Shown here: piece after piece, positions 10,560-20,298 of the stretch | How the letters are laid out: each line of letters opens with the position of its first letter | Numbering within the stretch: the stretch's first letter is position 1 | Origin: Trichobilharzia regenti | Taxonomy: Eukaryota > Platyhelminthes > Trematoda > Strigeidida > Schistosomatidae | Assembly (NCBI GenBank): GCA_944472135.2 | Contig: OX235263.1 | Location: 3,207,517 to 3,271,516 of the forward strand | Direction: 5' to 3' | Length of the DNA: 64,000 nucleotides | The notes under the pieces: generated by a model | What the model was told of the DNA's origin: nothing | Databases searched by the model: none | What the model saw: only the letters and a program-made list of their open reading frames with translations | Translations under genes and position numbers: made by a program

Positions 10560-11264
10560 CTCCCCGGCAAAATGCGGATCCATCCCTTTTTTCCATCACG
10601 ACCAATACACGTTGACTAGGATGCCATTGTGAGAACCTGGGTCACACGGACAGAGCTGAAATAGAAAACAAACAGAAAAGCCAACACACCACAAGCATAC
10701 CCACAGCACAATCTCACACATCGATGACGACCTACACTTTCGAATTAAAGGCATCTTATTGATATCTTGCAACACAATCGCCACTTGCTAGAATGACTCT
10801 TGCAGAATTCAACGTGACCATGGCACCACCTCATGATACTCCACGCACGTCCTCGTATCTACTCACTACCAATTACCACTGCAATCGCTTGTCACTCATT
10901 CTGCCTCAGTTCTAGTAACGATGACGTATGCAAGCCTCAGTCATCTACACTCCCGCTCCCCAGCATGTGGGACCACAACTACTCATTATCTCCGTATGCA
11001 TGTCATTCTCAGCAATAGCCTCCCCGGCGTATACGCCCCATCTGCTGTCCTTAACATCAATCAATTCATTCATGGATGTAGAAGACTCGAAACAACTTCA
11101 GAAGTAATCACGACGAAAATTTTAACAAAATTATGCAATAAAAACAAGATACGAAAACAACAAGTAAACGCAATGAATCCAAAAAACACAAATTGATATG
11201 ACACACCACACATATATAAAAACTGTACACAAACTCGCAGATCGTGTCTCGATAGAATTCCTTT
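10560..11264 (-). other. BEL/Pao-like element 3' internal region
   Basis: About 700 bp between LTR and hairpin repeats, conserved in copies 2 (19,220-19,926) and 3 (35,722-36,427). Only short ORFs occur, including a hydrophobic 62-aa minus frame at 10,596-10,784 that could be a decayed C-terminal segment. No pol motif was seen. Confidence 0.5.
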
Positions 11265-11693
11265 GAAGAATCGCAGGACTTACACCAGTACGCCTACAAC
11301 GCTTCTCAGGTTGACGATTGTAATTTGTGGAATGTACGGACACAAACAAGATTAACCAACAATTACATCAATTGGAACTCACACAATTATTTAACACAAA
11401 CATATGTACAATCAAAACATCAAATGTTGTGGATTCTGCCATGACGAGCTACCCTTGAAGAACTGTAGGACTTACAGCAGTACGCCTACATTCCTTCTCA
11501 GGTTGATGATACAAGTGAAAGTCGTCCGGACACAAACAGAATTACACACAGCTAGATGACAGATGATACCAATTCAGTATATACAACGTCAACTTATATA
11601 CAAAATCACACACCAAGCACGTAGCGCTGCTCATTGACGCGCTACCCTTTGAAGAATTGTAGGACTTACAGCAGTACGCCTACACCCCTTCTC
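11265..11693 (-). repeat. Three tandem ~193-bp repeats each with a conserved stem-loop
   Basis: Hairpin units at 11,265-11,307, 11,457-11,500 and 11,651-11,693. On the minus strand each reads GAAG, TTGTAGG, an internal CGT bulge, ACT, loop, AGT, CCTACAA, CTTC. In the first unit the right side is CCTGCGA, which still pairs through G-U wobbles. The units recur at 19,927 and 20,119 (two), 36,428, 36,621 and 36,814 (three), and 42,671 (one). They lie between gag and the 3' LTR. Confidence 0.7.
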
Positions 11694-11810
11694 AGGTTGA
11701 CGCCCTAGGTTGGAAAATCGTCGCAGAGTTCATTTGCTGACTTCCTTCTATCGTCGATATCCTCAAGTCTGAACGGTAACACGCCCATGTCATTGTATCG
11801 TAGAATATAG

Positions 11811-12982
11811 ATAATAATAATAATAATATATATATATTCTCATTTTTTACATGAGGGACGCCAGTTTACAGGCATCATCAATTCGATAATTTACACATAA
11901 TATTAATAAGCATATTTAGTAAAGATAATATAATAAAGTACATTTTTTCCCCTAGCTATGTGGGGTACACCAATTGTATAGGCATGCATAAATATTGTTT
12001 TAATAATAATAATATATTCCTTCCTGTTTATGCAGGAACATACCTATTGTACGGGCATGGATAAGTTATTATATAAATTACACATAATTTGATGTATAAT
12101 GGACTTACAGTTTGGTTGTTCTTTCTGACATCAAAGTCAGTCGGAACGGTCTGCTATAAAGTCTGTTTGTGTAGCACATAAAGAGATATAGAAATATTGT
12201 CTTCGCATTAACAAAAAACCCAGACATCACATGAATGTAATACAGATATCTGGGAAAAATAAAGCTTGAAGTCAATTCTCTTATATAACTTTGTTGTGAA
12301 CAGCACCCATGGCTTGAAGTTTATTGATGTATTATGTTGAGATCAGTGATATATTTATTACATTTTTGCAGCAGTCTTATCGTAGTTTCATAACAGGAAA
12401 GAAATTTGATCGTGGAGGCGAGAATTAGATAAGGTCATGTCGGGTTGTTTTACTGCATCAAATGGTCCCGAGGTCGATTCCAGAATTCTCCATTTGCGCC
12501 ATTTGTGTCTGCATGGCGGACTGTACTCGTAAGTTGAGTAAAATGTTGAAAACCAGTTGCTTCTTTATTTCAGATCATGAATTCTCATTTACATCGTGTC
12601 CGCCACCTTTTTTAAATGGTAGAATTGGATCGTTCCTGGAATTTGAGTGATTATGGGATAAATGGTTTGGAATTAATTTTTGATTCAGCAACCGGTGAAT
12701 TCTTTATTATTTTCGATCTAGTACCAGAATAACTGCGAAACATTCCATTCAATATGTCGAATAAGGCACGCAGGAGGAGATCATTACCATGGAATGAGTC
12801 AACTTGATCTGAGATGCAGCTTTCAGCATGTCTTCGTCATATCATAGATATCCAGGTTTATTTGCGCTGTAGAGGCAGTGATTTGGATTATGACGTATTC
12901 TACAAAGTCTCCGTGCCCATTTGAAGTATACATGTGCTTTGAAAGGATTACTTTGTTGGCTCCTACCCCCACTGAGTGTTAA
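11811..12982 (-). mobile_element. CR1-like non-LTR element, 5'-truncated copy (3' end only)
   Basis: This 1.17-kb block is absent from the matching position of copy 3 (near 36,975), so it is a clean insertion. Its left end has ATAATAATA repeats and the terminal block TACATGAGGGACGCCAGTTT shared with the elements ending at 30,164 and 42,802. The TATTGTCTTCGCATTAAC block of the same 3' UTR family occurs near 12,198. Flanks share AGAT, a possible short TSD. No ORF remains. Confidence 0.7.
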
Positions 12983-13365
12983 CAACAGATGAAGAACAAA
13001 CACAAGACATATCTGATCAACCAAGCGTAGAAACAGAGTAATTTACACCAGAGATAATAGCAGTCAAATAGTAGCTTGAAACTAGAAATGCCTTTATTCA
13101 TGCAAGTCAATTTAACAATTACCTTCTCGTACACACTTTGCTTATTCTCACTAAACTGAGCGATATCTTTCGTCTTTTCAAATGTACCAATACTATCATA
13201 GTCATTGCACAAGATACTTGAGTTGATGGGCGACTGTTTCATTGCGGATGACAACACCAACGACAACTGATTGATACCAGTTGATGAACTTAGCGGTGGA
13301 TCAGAAGCTGTTGTAGCTCGGCTTTCAGAAATTTGTCTAACTGCAAGACTACCACCACTACTGTC

Positions 13366-14459
13366 CTATACTATCAGCTCCGGTTTAGCACTCGCATCTG
13401 ATGACAGGTGGGCTACACGCTGATCAATTACACTGACGGTCTGACAAGTATGCATGTCTTCTGCAACTGCATCTGCATTTAATTCTAATTCACGTTCAGG
13501 TTGTACAGAACCTTTGTTCAACTCAGTAGAAGTAGGCATTCCTCTCATCTCATCATGATAAACCAAAGACAAATGATCATGATCATTATTACGAATATTC
13601 ACTTTACCGTCAATTTCATCATTTTCAAACTCTTTATTAACAGAAGTAGACACTTTTAGTTCTTCCTCACAAATCCCTAAAGGTTTTATATCTTCACTCT
13701 GACTAGTAATACCTTGTAAACTTATGGGGTCAGAACTGCACTATAAAACAGTAACTCTATTCTATGACACTCTATTCAACAATGGCTTACTAGATGCAAC
13801 TACAGGCTTCTTCGCCGCGCCATTATCGTCACAGAATTCGGAGTCAGACCTGGATTTGACATTTAGCTTATCACTAAACTTGCTCACTGATTCACAGTTC
13901 ATTTTTGTATGAACTTCTTGCAAACGTGTAAAACGCAACCGTGTTTGTCTTGCATCTTGTAACTTATCTGTTGAGGATGTACCACGAAACCTGTTACACT
14001 CACTAGGTCTATATGCATTACTAGACATCATGGAGCCTTCTCGATATCCACCTATCTGAGACCCTTTCGTCATGAATGATCGCGTTTTGCTCTCAGACTG
14101 CTCTATTCTAGGGGTGAGATGCAATAGACTGGCAAACTTGCTGATTGATTGACTGACACTATCGTTTACCAATTTCAGAATATCATCAAACTTTGGCTCG
14201 ATACCTTCATCCTCTATACGGGAGCTTATCTTCACCCACTTCCTTTGCAGTCGAGTAGGTAGGCGTCTCGCTATTACTTCTAGGATAAAACTCAAGTTGA
14301 GGTTGCTCATGCAATTCATCGAAACCAATGCATTCGTGTAAGTCAACAGATTATCCAAAAACTCAGTAAGTGCCTTGGAGTCATCTTGTAGTTGACTACC
14401 GTTACCTTTGACAGCTTCGAATACGTTCTTTGCAATCATTGAAAGTCTTCCAAACCTTT
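13366..14459 (-). pseudogene. BEL/Pao-like gag, copy 1
   Basis: Two minus frames. 14,459-13,762 covers RFGRLSMIAKNVFEAVKGNG and a helix-rich region typical of DUF1759 gag (IARRLPTRLQRKWVKISS). 13,653-13,366 is an acidic continuation (STSVNKEFENDEIDG). Further pieces follow to about 12,985. Stops separate the frames. The N-terminal gag part, visible in copies 2 and 4, is missing. An open frame of 273 aa starting at 14,583 is a chimera that begins in the adjoining Penelope sequence. Confidence 0.7.
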
Positions 14460-14655
14460 GAATTAGTATGCTCTGTAGTATGTTCTGTATCCACAAGATG
14501 AGACAGAATAGGACTACGAATGGATTTTGGTTGGCCTTTGTTGGACGACGCAGGGTGATGTTCGGAAATTCGACGAGAAACAAGCCTAATTGTATGGCCT
14601 ATATAACTGGCTCCACAGGATATGTTAAATTGGTAGATACACATGGATGAGGCGA
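14460..14655 (-). pseudogene. Penelope-like GIY-YIG endonuclease fragment, copy 1
   Basis: The minus frame 14,719-14,402 reads CIYQFNISCGASYIGHTIRL then SRRISEHHP and SHLVDTEH: Cys pair, YIG, Arg and EH-P of the Penelope GIY-YIG domain. It is fused at 14,460 to BEL/Pao gag in another frame. It belongs to a third Penelope family, different from the complete copy. The identical junction occurs at 38,451. Confidence 0.75.
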
Positions 14656-14970
14656 ATATCACTTCAACACTGCACCACTGCACAAAACATACCCACATGC
14701 ACACACATACTATCATCACTCACAGATACACACAAACACACTTCAACAGCACAACAACTTAATCTACTCATACTACTCATTCGGCCTGACTACTCACCCA
14801 TTCACTATCTCACTCAACAATCACTTACACTCTCAATGACCCACTCACTAACTCTCAATCTGTCTCTCACTCTGTCTCGATGACTGACTGACACACTCAC
14901 TCCCCGACCGAATCGACGTCACGCTGACTGGCTCAACGACTGTCTGAATCACTGACTGACTCATTGACTG
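14656..14970. other. CACTCA-rich low-complexity spacer
   Basis: Simple-sequence-like stretch of ACTCAC and GACTGACTG words. The first 60 bp share ATCACTTCAACACTGCA with the SR2 5' flank near 16,645, which suggests a common ancestral 5' leader. No gene. Confidence 0.5.
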
Positions 14971-15138
14971 AATTTTCAAGTATTGGTTTTGTAGGGATTT
15001 TGTTTGATTGCATGGGGGATTTAATCATGAGCTGACATCAGTTAGAGAACCAGACTGGACAGCTGTTTCGTCCTAGTTTGGGACTCTTCAGCAGTATGCA
15101 ATCAAACAAAATCCCTACAAAACCAATACTTGAAAATT
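14971..15138 (-). repeat. 43-bp perfect inverted repeat enclosing a hammerhead-bearing SINE piece
   Basis: Arms 14971-15013 and 15096-15138 are exact reverse complements. The 82-bp interior holds a minus-strand hammerhead core and the 3' portion of an Sm-alpha-like SINE. Duplicated at 38,962-39,129. Confidence 0.85.
15052..15098 (-). ncRNA. Hammerhead ribozyme, Sm-alpha type
   Basis: Minus strand: stem I ACTG/CAGT, box 1 CTGAAGA, stem II GTCC-CAAACTA-GGAC (4 perfect pairs), box 2 GAAA, stem III A-C/G-U closing an AGCT loop, cleavage triplet GTC. All core nucleotides of the hammerhead consensus are present. Schistosome Sm-alpha satellite/SINE transcripts are known to self-cleave through such a motif. 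Core spans 15,058-15,091. Confidence 0.8.
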
Positions 15139-15304
15139 AATCTGATGCTCACTAGTGACTGGCCCTATTCAGTCAGTTAACCTGGGGTTCTACTGGGAAG
15201 CCGTGACCAGTAGGGTACAGCAGGTTGAAGATGAGGCAGTAACTTATCGAAGAAGACATTGTGAAGTGGTCGCGCTAAGTTAGAATTCAAGGACCATTGG
15301 ATCG

Positions 15305-15470
15305 ATTCCCAGTGGCTCATTGGTCTACGAGCTCGCCTTGTAACCAGAAGGTCCTGGGTTCGAATCCCGGTGGGTGCGTACTGCTGAAGAGTCCCAAACT
15401 AGGATGAAACTGCTGTCCAGTACTCCCAGGTTTTCCAGTGGTTCTCTAAATGATGTCAGCTCATGATTAA
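15305..15470 (+). mobile_element. Sm-alpha-like SINE with tRNA-like head
   Basis: tRNA-like 5' part with an A-box-like TGGCTCATTGGTCTA near 15,313 and a canonical B box GGTTCGAATCC at 15,357-15,367. A 5-bp anticodon-like stem (CCTTG... with AAGG) is visible. The hammerhead follows directly. RNA polymerase III transcription from the internal boxes is expected. It lies in opposite orientation to the copy at 14,971-15,138. Confidence 0.7.
15372..15429 (+). ncRNA. Hammerhead ribozyme, Sm-alpha type
   Basis: Stem I GTACTG/CAGTAC (15,378-15,383 with 15,418-15,423) with an outer GGG/CCC, box 1 CTGAAGA (15,384-15,390), stem II GTCC/GGAT (one G-U pair), box 2 GAAA (15,406-15,409), short stem III with TGCT loop, cleavage after GTC at 15,417. 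Consensus core intact. Confidence 0.8.
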
Positions 15471-15479
15471 ATCCTCCAT

Positions 15480-16135
15480 GCAATCATTGACTGAATGACT
15501 GTTTGTGTTTTTCAGTGTGAACTCGTGCATACGTGTATTGCTATGCATGTGTTAGCTGGTGCAGTGTGTTGATAGCCAGCCAGTTGGAGAAGGTTTTCGT
15601 GAGGATGGGTAGAGTGGGTGAAATCGTGTGTGGATGGGTATAAAGGTGGTTGGTTAATTGGTGGGAAATGTGGGTGGTAAAATGGGAAAGAGTGGGTGAA
15701 GTAGGTACAGTGGGTACTCTATGATGCATTTGAGCCGTGTTTTGGCGACGTGTCAACCGATCAAAATTTCCCATTTCACCCATGATTTCGCCTATTCACG
15801 CATGTGTATTCCCCACTGGCTCGTATCAATCTGATCGAGGATTCAGTGTGTTCGAGTGAGTGACATAGTGATATGTGCATCTGACTCAATGTCTGTGTCT
15901 GTCTGTGTTTGTGTTTGTGTGCGTTAGTGTGTGTGTGTGTGTGATTGTGTGTTCGTCGGTGTCAGAATCTTGGTTGGTGTTGAAATGAGTCAGTGAGTGA
16001 GTGATTGGGTGTGTGATGATGACTGTGTGATGAGGGATTCCTCTAGTGTGAATGTGAGTGTTTGTGTGTGGCAGTCGGTGGATGGGTGATTGGATGGTCA
16101 TATATGAGTTTTGGAAATAATGTGTGATTGTGTGG
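15480..16135. other. GT/TGGG-rich low-complexity DNA
   Basis: Sequence dominated by GTGTGTG, GTGGGTG and GTGAGTGAG words. The ORFs seen in it are artefacts of composition. Copied at 39,471-40,126 with very few differences. Confidence 0.7.
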
Positions 16136-16141
16136 AGTATG

Positions 16142-16238
16142 AAAAGCCGGGAACACCCGGTATTCCCAGGCGGTCACCCATGCAAGTACTAACCGGGCCC
16201 AACGTTGCTTAACATTGGTGATCGGACGAGAACCGGTG
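16142..16238 (-). rRNA. 5S rRNA fragment, 3' three-quarters (pseudogene)
   Basis: Minus strand reads CACCGGTTCTCGTCCGATCA, then AAGCAACGTTGGGCCCGGTT, AGTACTTGCATGGGTGACCG, CCTGGGAATACCGGGTGTT and a T-run. This matches the conserved loop A, helix III and box C regions of 5S rRNA. The 5' part is displaced to 16,598-16,628 by a BEL/Pao solo LTR. Confidence 0.8.
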
Positions 16239-16597
16239 TGTCAATGTAGTTGAAGATTGAACGATCAATTCATGGTTGTTTGCTCAAACCCAACTTCCCC
16301 AATTTTCGCGGAGGCATCAATCAGCCAGTCATCGTCTCATCGGTCGCTGTTCAGAAAGAAGTCAGGACAAAACCGTCAGAAGTAATATCGTGATTTATTA
16401 TTGTAATACTTGTCCATAGACCTTAGCTGTAAAGTTGGCTATATGTTGGTGCTAGAATAAAGAATTCTCGAGTCACCAATCTGTGTTCTGGTTTTTGCGT
16501 CCCTTATTAATAAGCGTTTCTGAGAAGCTTCGAGGAACAGCGTGAGGCCCAATGTAGCAAGAGCTGGGCATTAACGGTTTACAAGAGGTGGCTGACA
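16239..16597 (+). mobile_element. BEL/Pao-like solo LTR inside a 5S rRNA sequence
   Basis: 359-bp LTR, TGTCA...TGACA, with the 5S 3' part on its left and the 5S 5' part on its right, both on the minus strand. Joining the flanks gives one 5S-like sequence, so this is a solo LTR at the site where other copies (35,363 and 40,230) keep internal sequence. A clean TSD is not visible (flanks ACCGGTG and TGGTTC). Confidence 0.75.
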
Positions 16598-16628
16598 TGG
16601 TTCTTTCAACGTGGTATGGTCGCCGACC
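16598..16628 (-). rRNA. 5S rRNA fragment, 5' end (pseudogene)
   Basis: Reverse complement of CGACCATACCACGTTGAAAG; completes the split 5S sequence described at 16,142-16,238. Confidence 0.65.
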
Positions 16629-16639
16629 AATGCACTCCC

Positions 16640-18860
16640 CTGCAGATATCACTTCAACACTGCAGCACTGCACGAAACATACTCACATGCGCACACCCGA
16701 CCGAAAGCTGCTACCTTGACGTGGTGGTCGGGCTTGAACACCACAATGACCTAATCAAGCTATACTGGCTGAGGCTTATGTCTCTTGAGGTTCTACCATG
16801 CCAGGCAGGTTGTTTGGATAGCGGTTAAACAAAAAGCAGCTACCCCATCCAATACCATGATTCAAACAAATTCAGAAAATTTCATGCCGGATCGGCCGTG
16901 GCCCAGATTAACAACGACCGCGCTTCCTGCTGCCGTGTCACAGGGCAGGAGTGATAAGTATGCTACTGAGACACACCAAACAAAAGAGAACAAACAAAAA
17001 CAGGCCGCATGTGACCGGCCTCAAGCAGTTGTCCCCTGGGCTCTGCGGTCACGCAACCAACTTCCACGGTGTGGGCAGCGGGGAAGTAACAAACGCCCTC
17101 ACAATCCGAAATGCACACAAAACCTCTCTAATCCTCACTTATCCTTGTCTTCATCTTCATCTCTATTACCTTGCCTTCCTCCCATTGATGCAACTCCTCT
17201 ACCTGATGGCTCCTCACTCCCTCTTCACTCTGTGTCCACTAAAAATGACGGAAGCCAAAAAACCACCACCGATAGTCTCCTAAAGCCACGCCACCAATTT
17301 CATATAGGAGCATTTAATGTTGAGACACTTTACCAAATAGGACAACAAGCATCACTAGCTAAGACCCTGGCATCTCGAGCCATTGATGTATGCTGTGTTT
17401 CAGAAACACGCATACAAGACCCAAGTGTGGTTATTCACCTAACCCCACCTGGCCAACAGGATGAATCTTCAAAATTCACCTTGAGGGTGTCAGGAGATGC
17501 CACAGCCAGTTCACGAGGATTAGCTGGCGTAGGGATAGCTTTGACTACTAGGGCAGAAAAGACATTGCTTGACTGGATCCCAGTAGATAGCCGAATGTGT
17601 GCTGTCCGTCTGAATGGGTAAATAAAAAGGAGAAAAGACTGCACTACTCGCCGATGCCTTTTCGTAATCTCCGCCTACACCCCCACTGACTGCAGTTCAG
17701 ATGAAACGACGGATGAGTTCTACCAAAAGCTGTCTAGTTTGGTGCGAAAGGCTAAACGCTCAGACATAGTCGTTCTAGCTGGTGACTTCAATGCTCAAGT
17801 AGGGAAATTGTGTCAATCTGAGAAGGTTATCGGTGGCACCTATGGAGTCCCGTGCCAGCGAACCGACAACGGTGACCGTCTCCTACAGTTCTGTTCAGAT
17901 AATCATTTGTTTCTCGTAAGCACTAACTTTAAACACAAGGAGAGACACTGTTTAACCTGGCGACCCCCATCATCAAACCAACGCTGGAGACAAATAGACC
18001 ACATAGCAATAAGCTATCGTTGGCGTGGGTCGGTCCTTCTGGAACACATGTGTAGATACCGACCATGCACTGGTCCGCGCTCGGGTGGGCTTACGACTGA
18101 ACGGACGTAGGAAACAGCTGGCGGTAAAACCATCACGTCCCCAGCTCGATCAGGAAACTAAATCCCTATTTGAGGAAGAACTAGCTAAACGCATATCTGA
18201 GTTCGACAGCTGTGCTCACCCTGAAGATGCCTGGAAGAATATTCAGTCAGCTATAGATACAGCTGTAAAAGCTGTGAATAAGGCAAACCCAAAGGTGAGT
18301 CAAAACCACTGGATTTCGACTGCCTCATCTGAACTGATAGGTGCTAGAAGACTTATTCCGGCGAGCTCCGAATTCAATGAGGAGCGAAAGCTGCACAAAA
18401 GGAAACTTACGAAAAGTCTCCGCAAGGACCGTGAACAGTGGTGGCTGACAAAGGCAAAAGAGATGGAAAACGCATCGGCGATAGGCAACACTAGGCAACT
18501 CTTTAGACTCATCAGGGAAACCGGTGGGAGAAGGCAAATCATAAGTGAGACTACTTCTGAGAAAAATGGCTCCTTAATTAGCTCTCAGGATAGACGCCTT
18601 GAACGCTGGAAAGAACACTTTGAGGGACAATTTAACTTGCCTACAGCCACACTGAACCTCCCCAACATCCAGCACACACTCGAATGGGATAAAGACACTG
18701 GTCCGCCGTCTGTAAGTGAGGTCACAAAAGCTATCAGTAATTTGAAACGAGGCAAAGCGGCAGGACCCGACGGAATTATTCCGGAGGTGTTTAAATATGG
18801 GGGTGACATACTAGTTTGTAGATAAACCGAGGTACTAGGCAACGTCTGGGAATCAGAGAC
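16640..18860 (+). mobile_element. SR2-like RTE element, copy 2, 5' half
   Basis: Plus-strand copy carrying the 5' leader, the endonuclease (frame 16,785-17,621, then 17,739-18,110) and the linker plus RT start (18,025-18,825, to KAAGPDGIIPEVFKYG). Breaks include a stop after SRMCAVRLNG (TGG GTA AAT region near 17,620) and a frameshift near 18,040. It is split at 18,860 by the BEL/Pao element and resumes at 22,636. Inverted relative to copy 1. Confidence 0.85.
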
Positions 18861-19219
18861 TGTTGGTCACGTTTCATAAACCGTCAATGCCCAGCTCTTG
18901 CTACGCTCGGGCCCACGCTGTTCCTTGCAGTTTTTCACAAACTCTTAATAGTAACGGAGGCGAAAACCAAAACTACGATTGGCCGCTTGGGAATTCTTTA
19001 TTGTAACACCAACATATAAAAAATATTTCTATTAAGGTCTGTGAACAAATATTACAATAATAAATCACGATATTACTTCTGATGGTTTTGTCCTGACTTC
19101 TTTCTGAACAGCGACCGATGAGACGATGACTGGCTGATTGATGCCTCCGCGAAAATTGGGGAAGTTGGGTTTGAGCAAACAACCATGAATTGATCATTCA
19201 ATCTTCAACTCCATTGACA
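18861..19219 (-). repeat. 3' LTR of BEL/Pao copy 2
   Basis: 359 bp; outer edge abuts TSD GAGAC. Differs from the 5' LTR at 22,273 by scattered substitutions, including at the inner end (CATGAATTGATCATT versus CGAGAATTGACTGTT). Confidence 0.85.
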
Positions 19220-20298
19220 CTCCCCGGCAAAAAGCGGATCCATCCCTTTTTTCCATCACGACCAATACACGTTGACTAGGATGCCATTGTGAGAACCTGG
19301 GTCACACGGACAGAGCTGAAATAGAAAACAAACAGAAAAGCCAACACACCACAAGCATACCCACAGCACAATCTCACACATCGATGACGACCTACACTTT
19401 CGAATTAAAGGCATCTTATTGATATCTTGCAACACAATCGCCACTTGCTAGAATGACTCTTGCAGAATTCAACGTGACCATGGCACCACCTCATGATACT
19501 CCACGCACGTCCTCGTATCTACTCACTACCAATTACCACTGCAATCGCTTGTCACTCATTCTGCCTCAGTTCTAGTAACGATGACGTATGCAAGCCTCAG
19601 TCATCTACACTCCCGCTCCCCAGCATGTGGGACCACAACTACTCATTATCTCCGTATGCATGTCATTCTCAGCAATAGCCTCCCCGGCGTATACGCCCCA
19701 TCTGCTGTCCTTAACATCAATCAATTCATTCATGGATGTAGAAGACTCGAAACAACTTCAGAAGTAATCACGACGAAAATTTTAACAAAATTATGCAATA
19801 AAAACAAGATACGAAAACAACAAGTAAACGCAATGAATCCAAAAAACACAAATTGATATGACACACCACACATATATACAAACTGTACACAAAAACTCGC
19901 GGATCACATCTTGATGGAATTCCTTTGAAGAATCGCAGGGCTTACACCAGTACGCCTACAACGCTTCTCAGGTTGACGATTGTAATTTGTGGAATGTACG
20001 GACACAAACAAGATTAACCAACAATTACATCAATTGGAACTCACACAATTATTTAACACAAACATATGTACAATCAAAACATCAAATGTTGTGGATTCTG
20101 CCATGACGAGCTACCCTTGAAGAACTGTAGGACTTACAGCAGTACGCCTACATTCCTTCTCAGGTTGACGCCTTTGGTTGGAAAATCGTCGCAGAGTTCA
20201 TTTGCTAACTTCCTTCTATGAGCTATATCCTCAAATCTGAAGGATAACACGCTCATGTAATTGTATCGTAGAATATAGATGACGAACAAACACACGAC

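Larger units (their letters stand above)
10201..14459 (-). mobile_element. BEL/Pao-like LTR element, copy 1 (5' truncated, gag only)
   Basis: In minus orientation: gag remnants (14,459-13,366 and about 13,266-12,983), tandem hairpin repeats (11,693-11,265), a 3' leader region, a GGGGAG purine tract, then the 3' LTR (10,559-10,201). The gag resembles the BEL/Pao DUF1759 family, as in Sinbad or Saci-1 of schistosomes. No protease, RT or integrase was found. The 5' LTR is missing: at 14,460 the sequence switches to a Penelope GIY-YIG fragment. A CR1-like fragment (11,811-12,982) is inserted in it. Confidence 0.75.

Noticed and set aside
10596..10784. Envelope-like membrane ORF in the BEL/Pao 3' region
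   Set aside because: Only 62 codons with a single hydrophobic run, no signal peptide or Cys pattern; better explained as non-coding or decayed sequence.
11265..11693. CRISPR-like array of repeats
   Set aside because: Units are about 193 bp apart with conserved, non-unique spacers inside an LTR element of a eukaryote.
15312..15376. Possible functional tRNA gene (A and B boxes, anticodon-like stem)
   Set aside because: The acceptor stem does not pair and the sequence runs directly into a hammerhead, as in Sm-alpha SINEs; it recurs with the duplicated block.
15886..16101. 71-aa ORF rich in Thr and His
   Set aside because: Translation of a GT-rich low-complexity tract.
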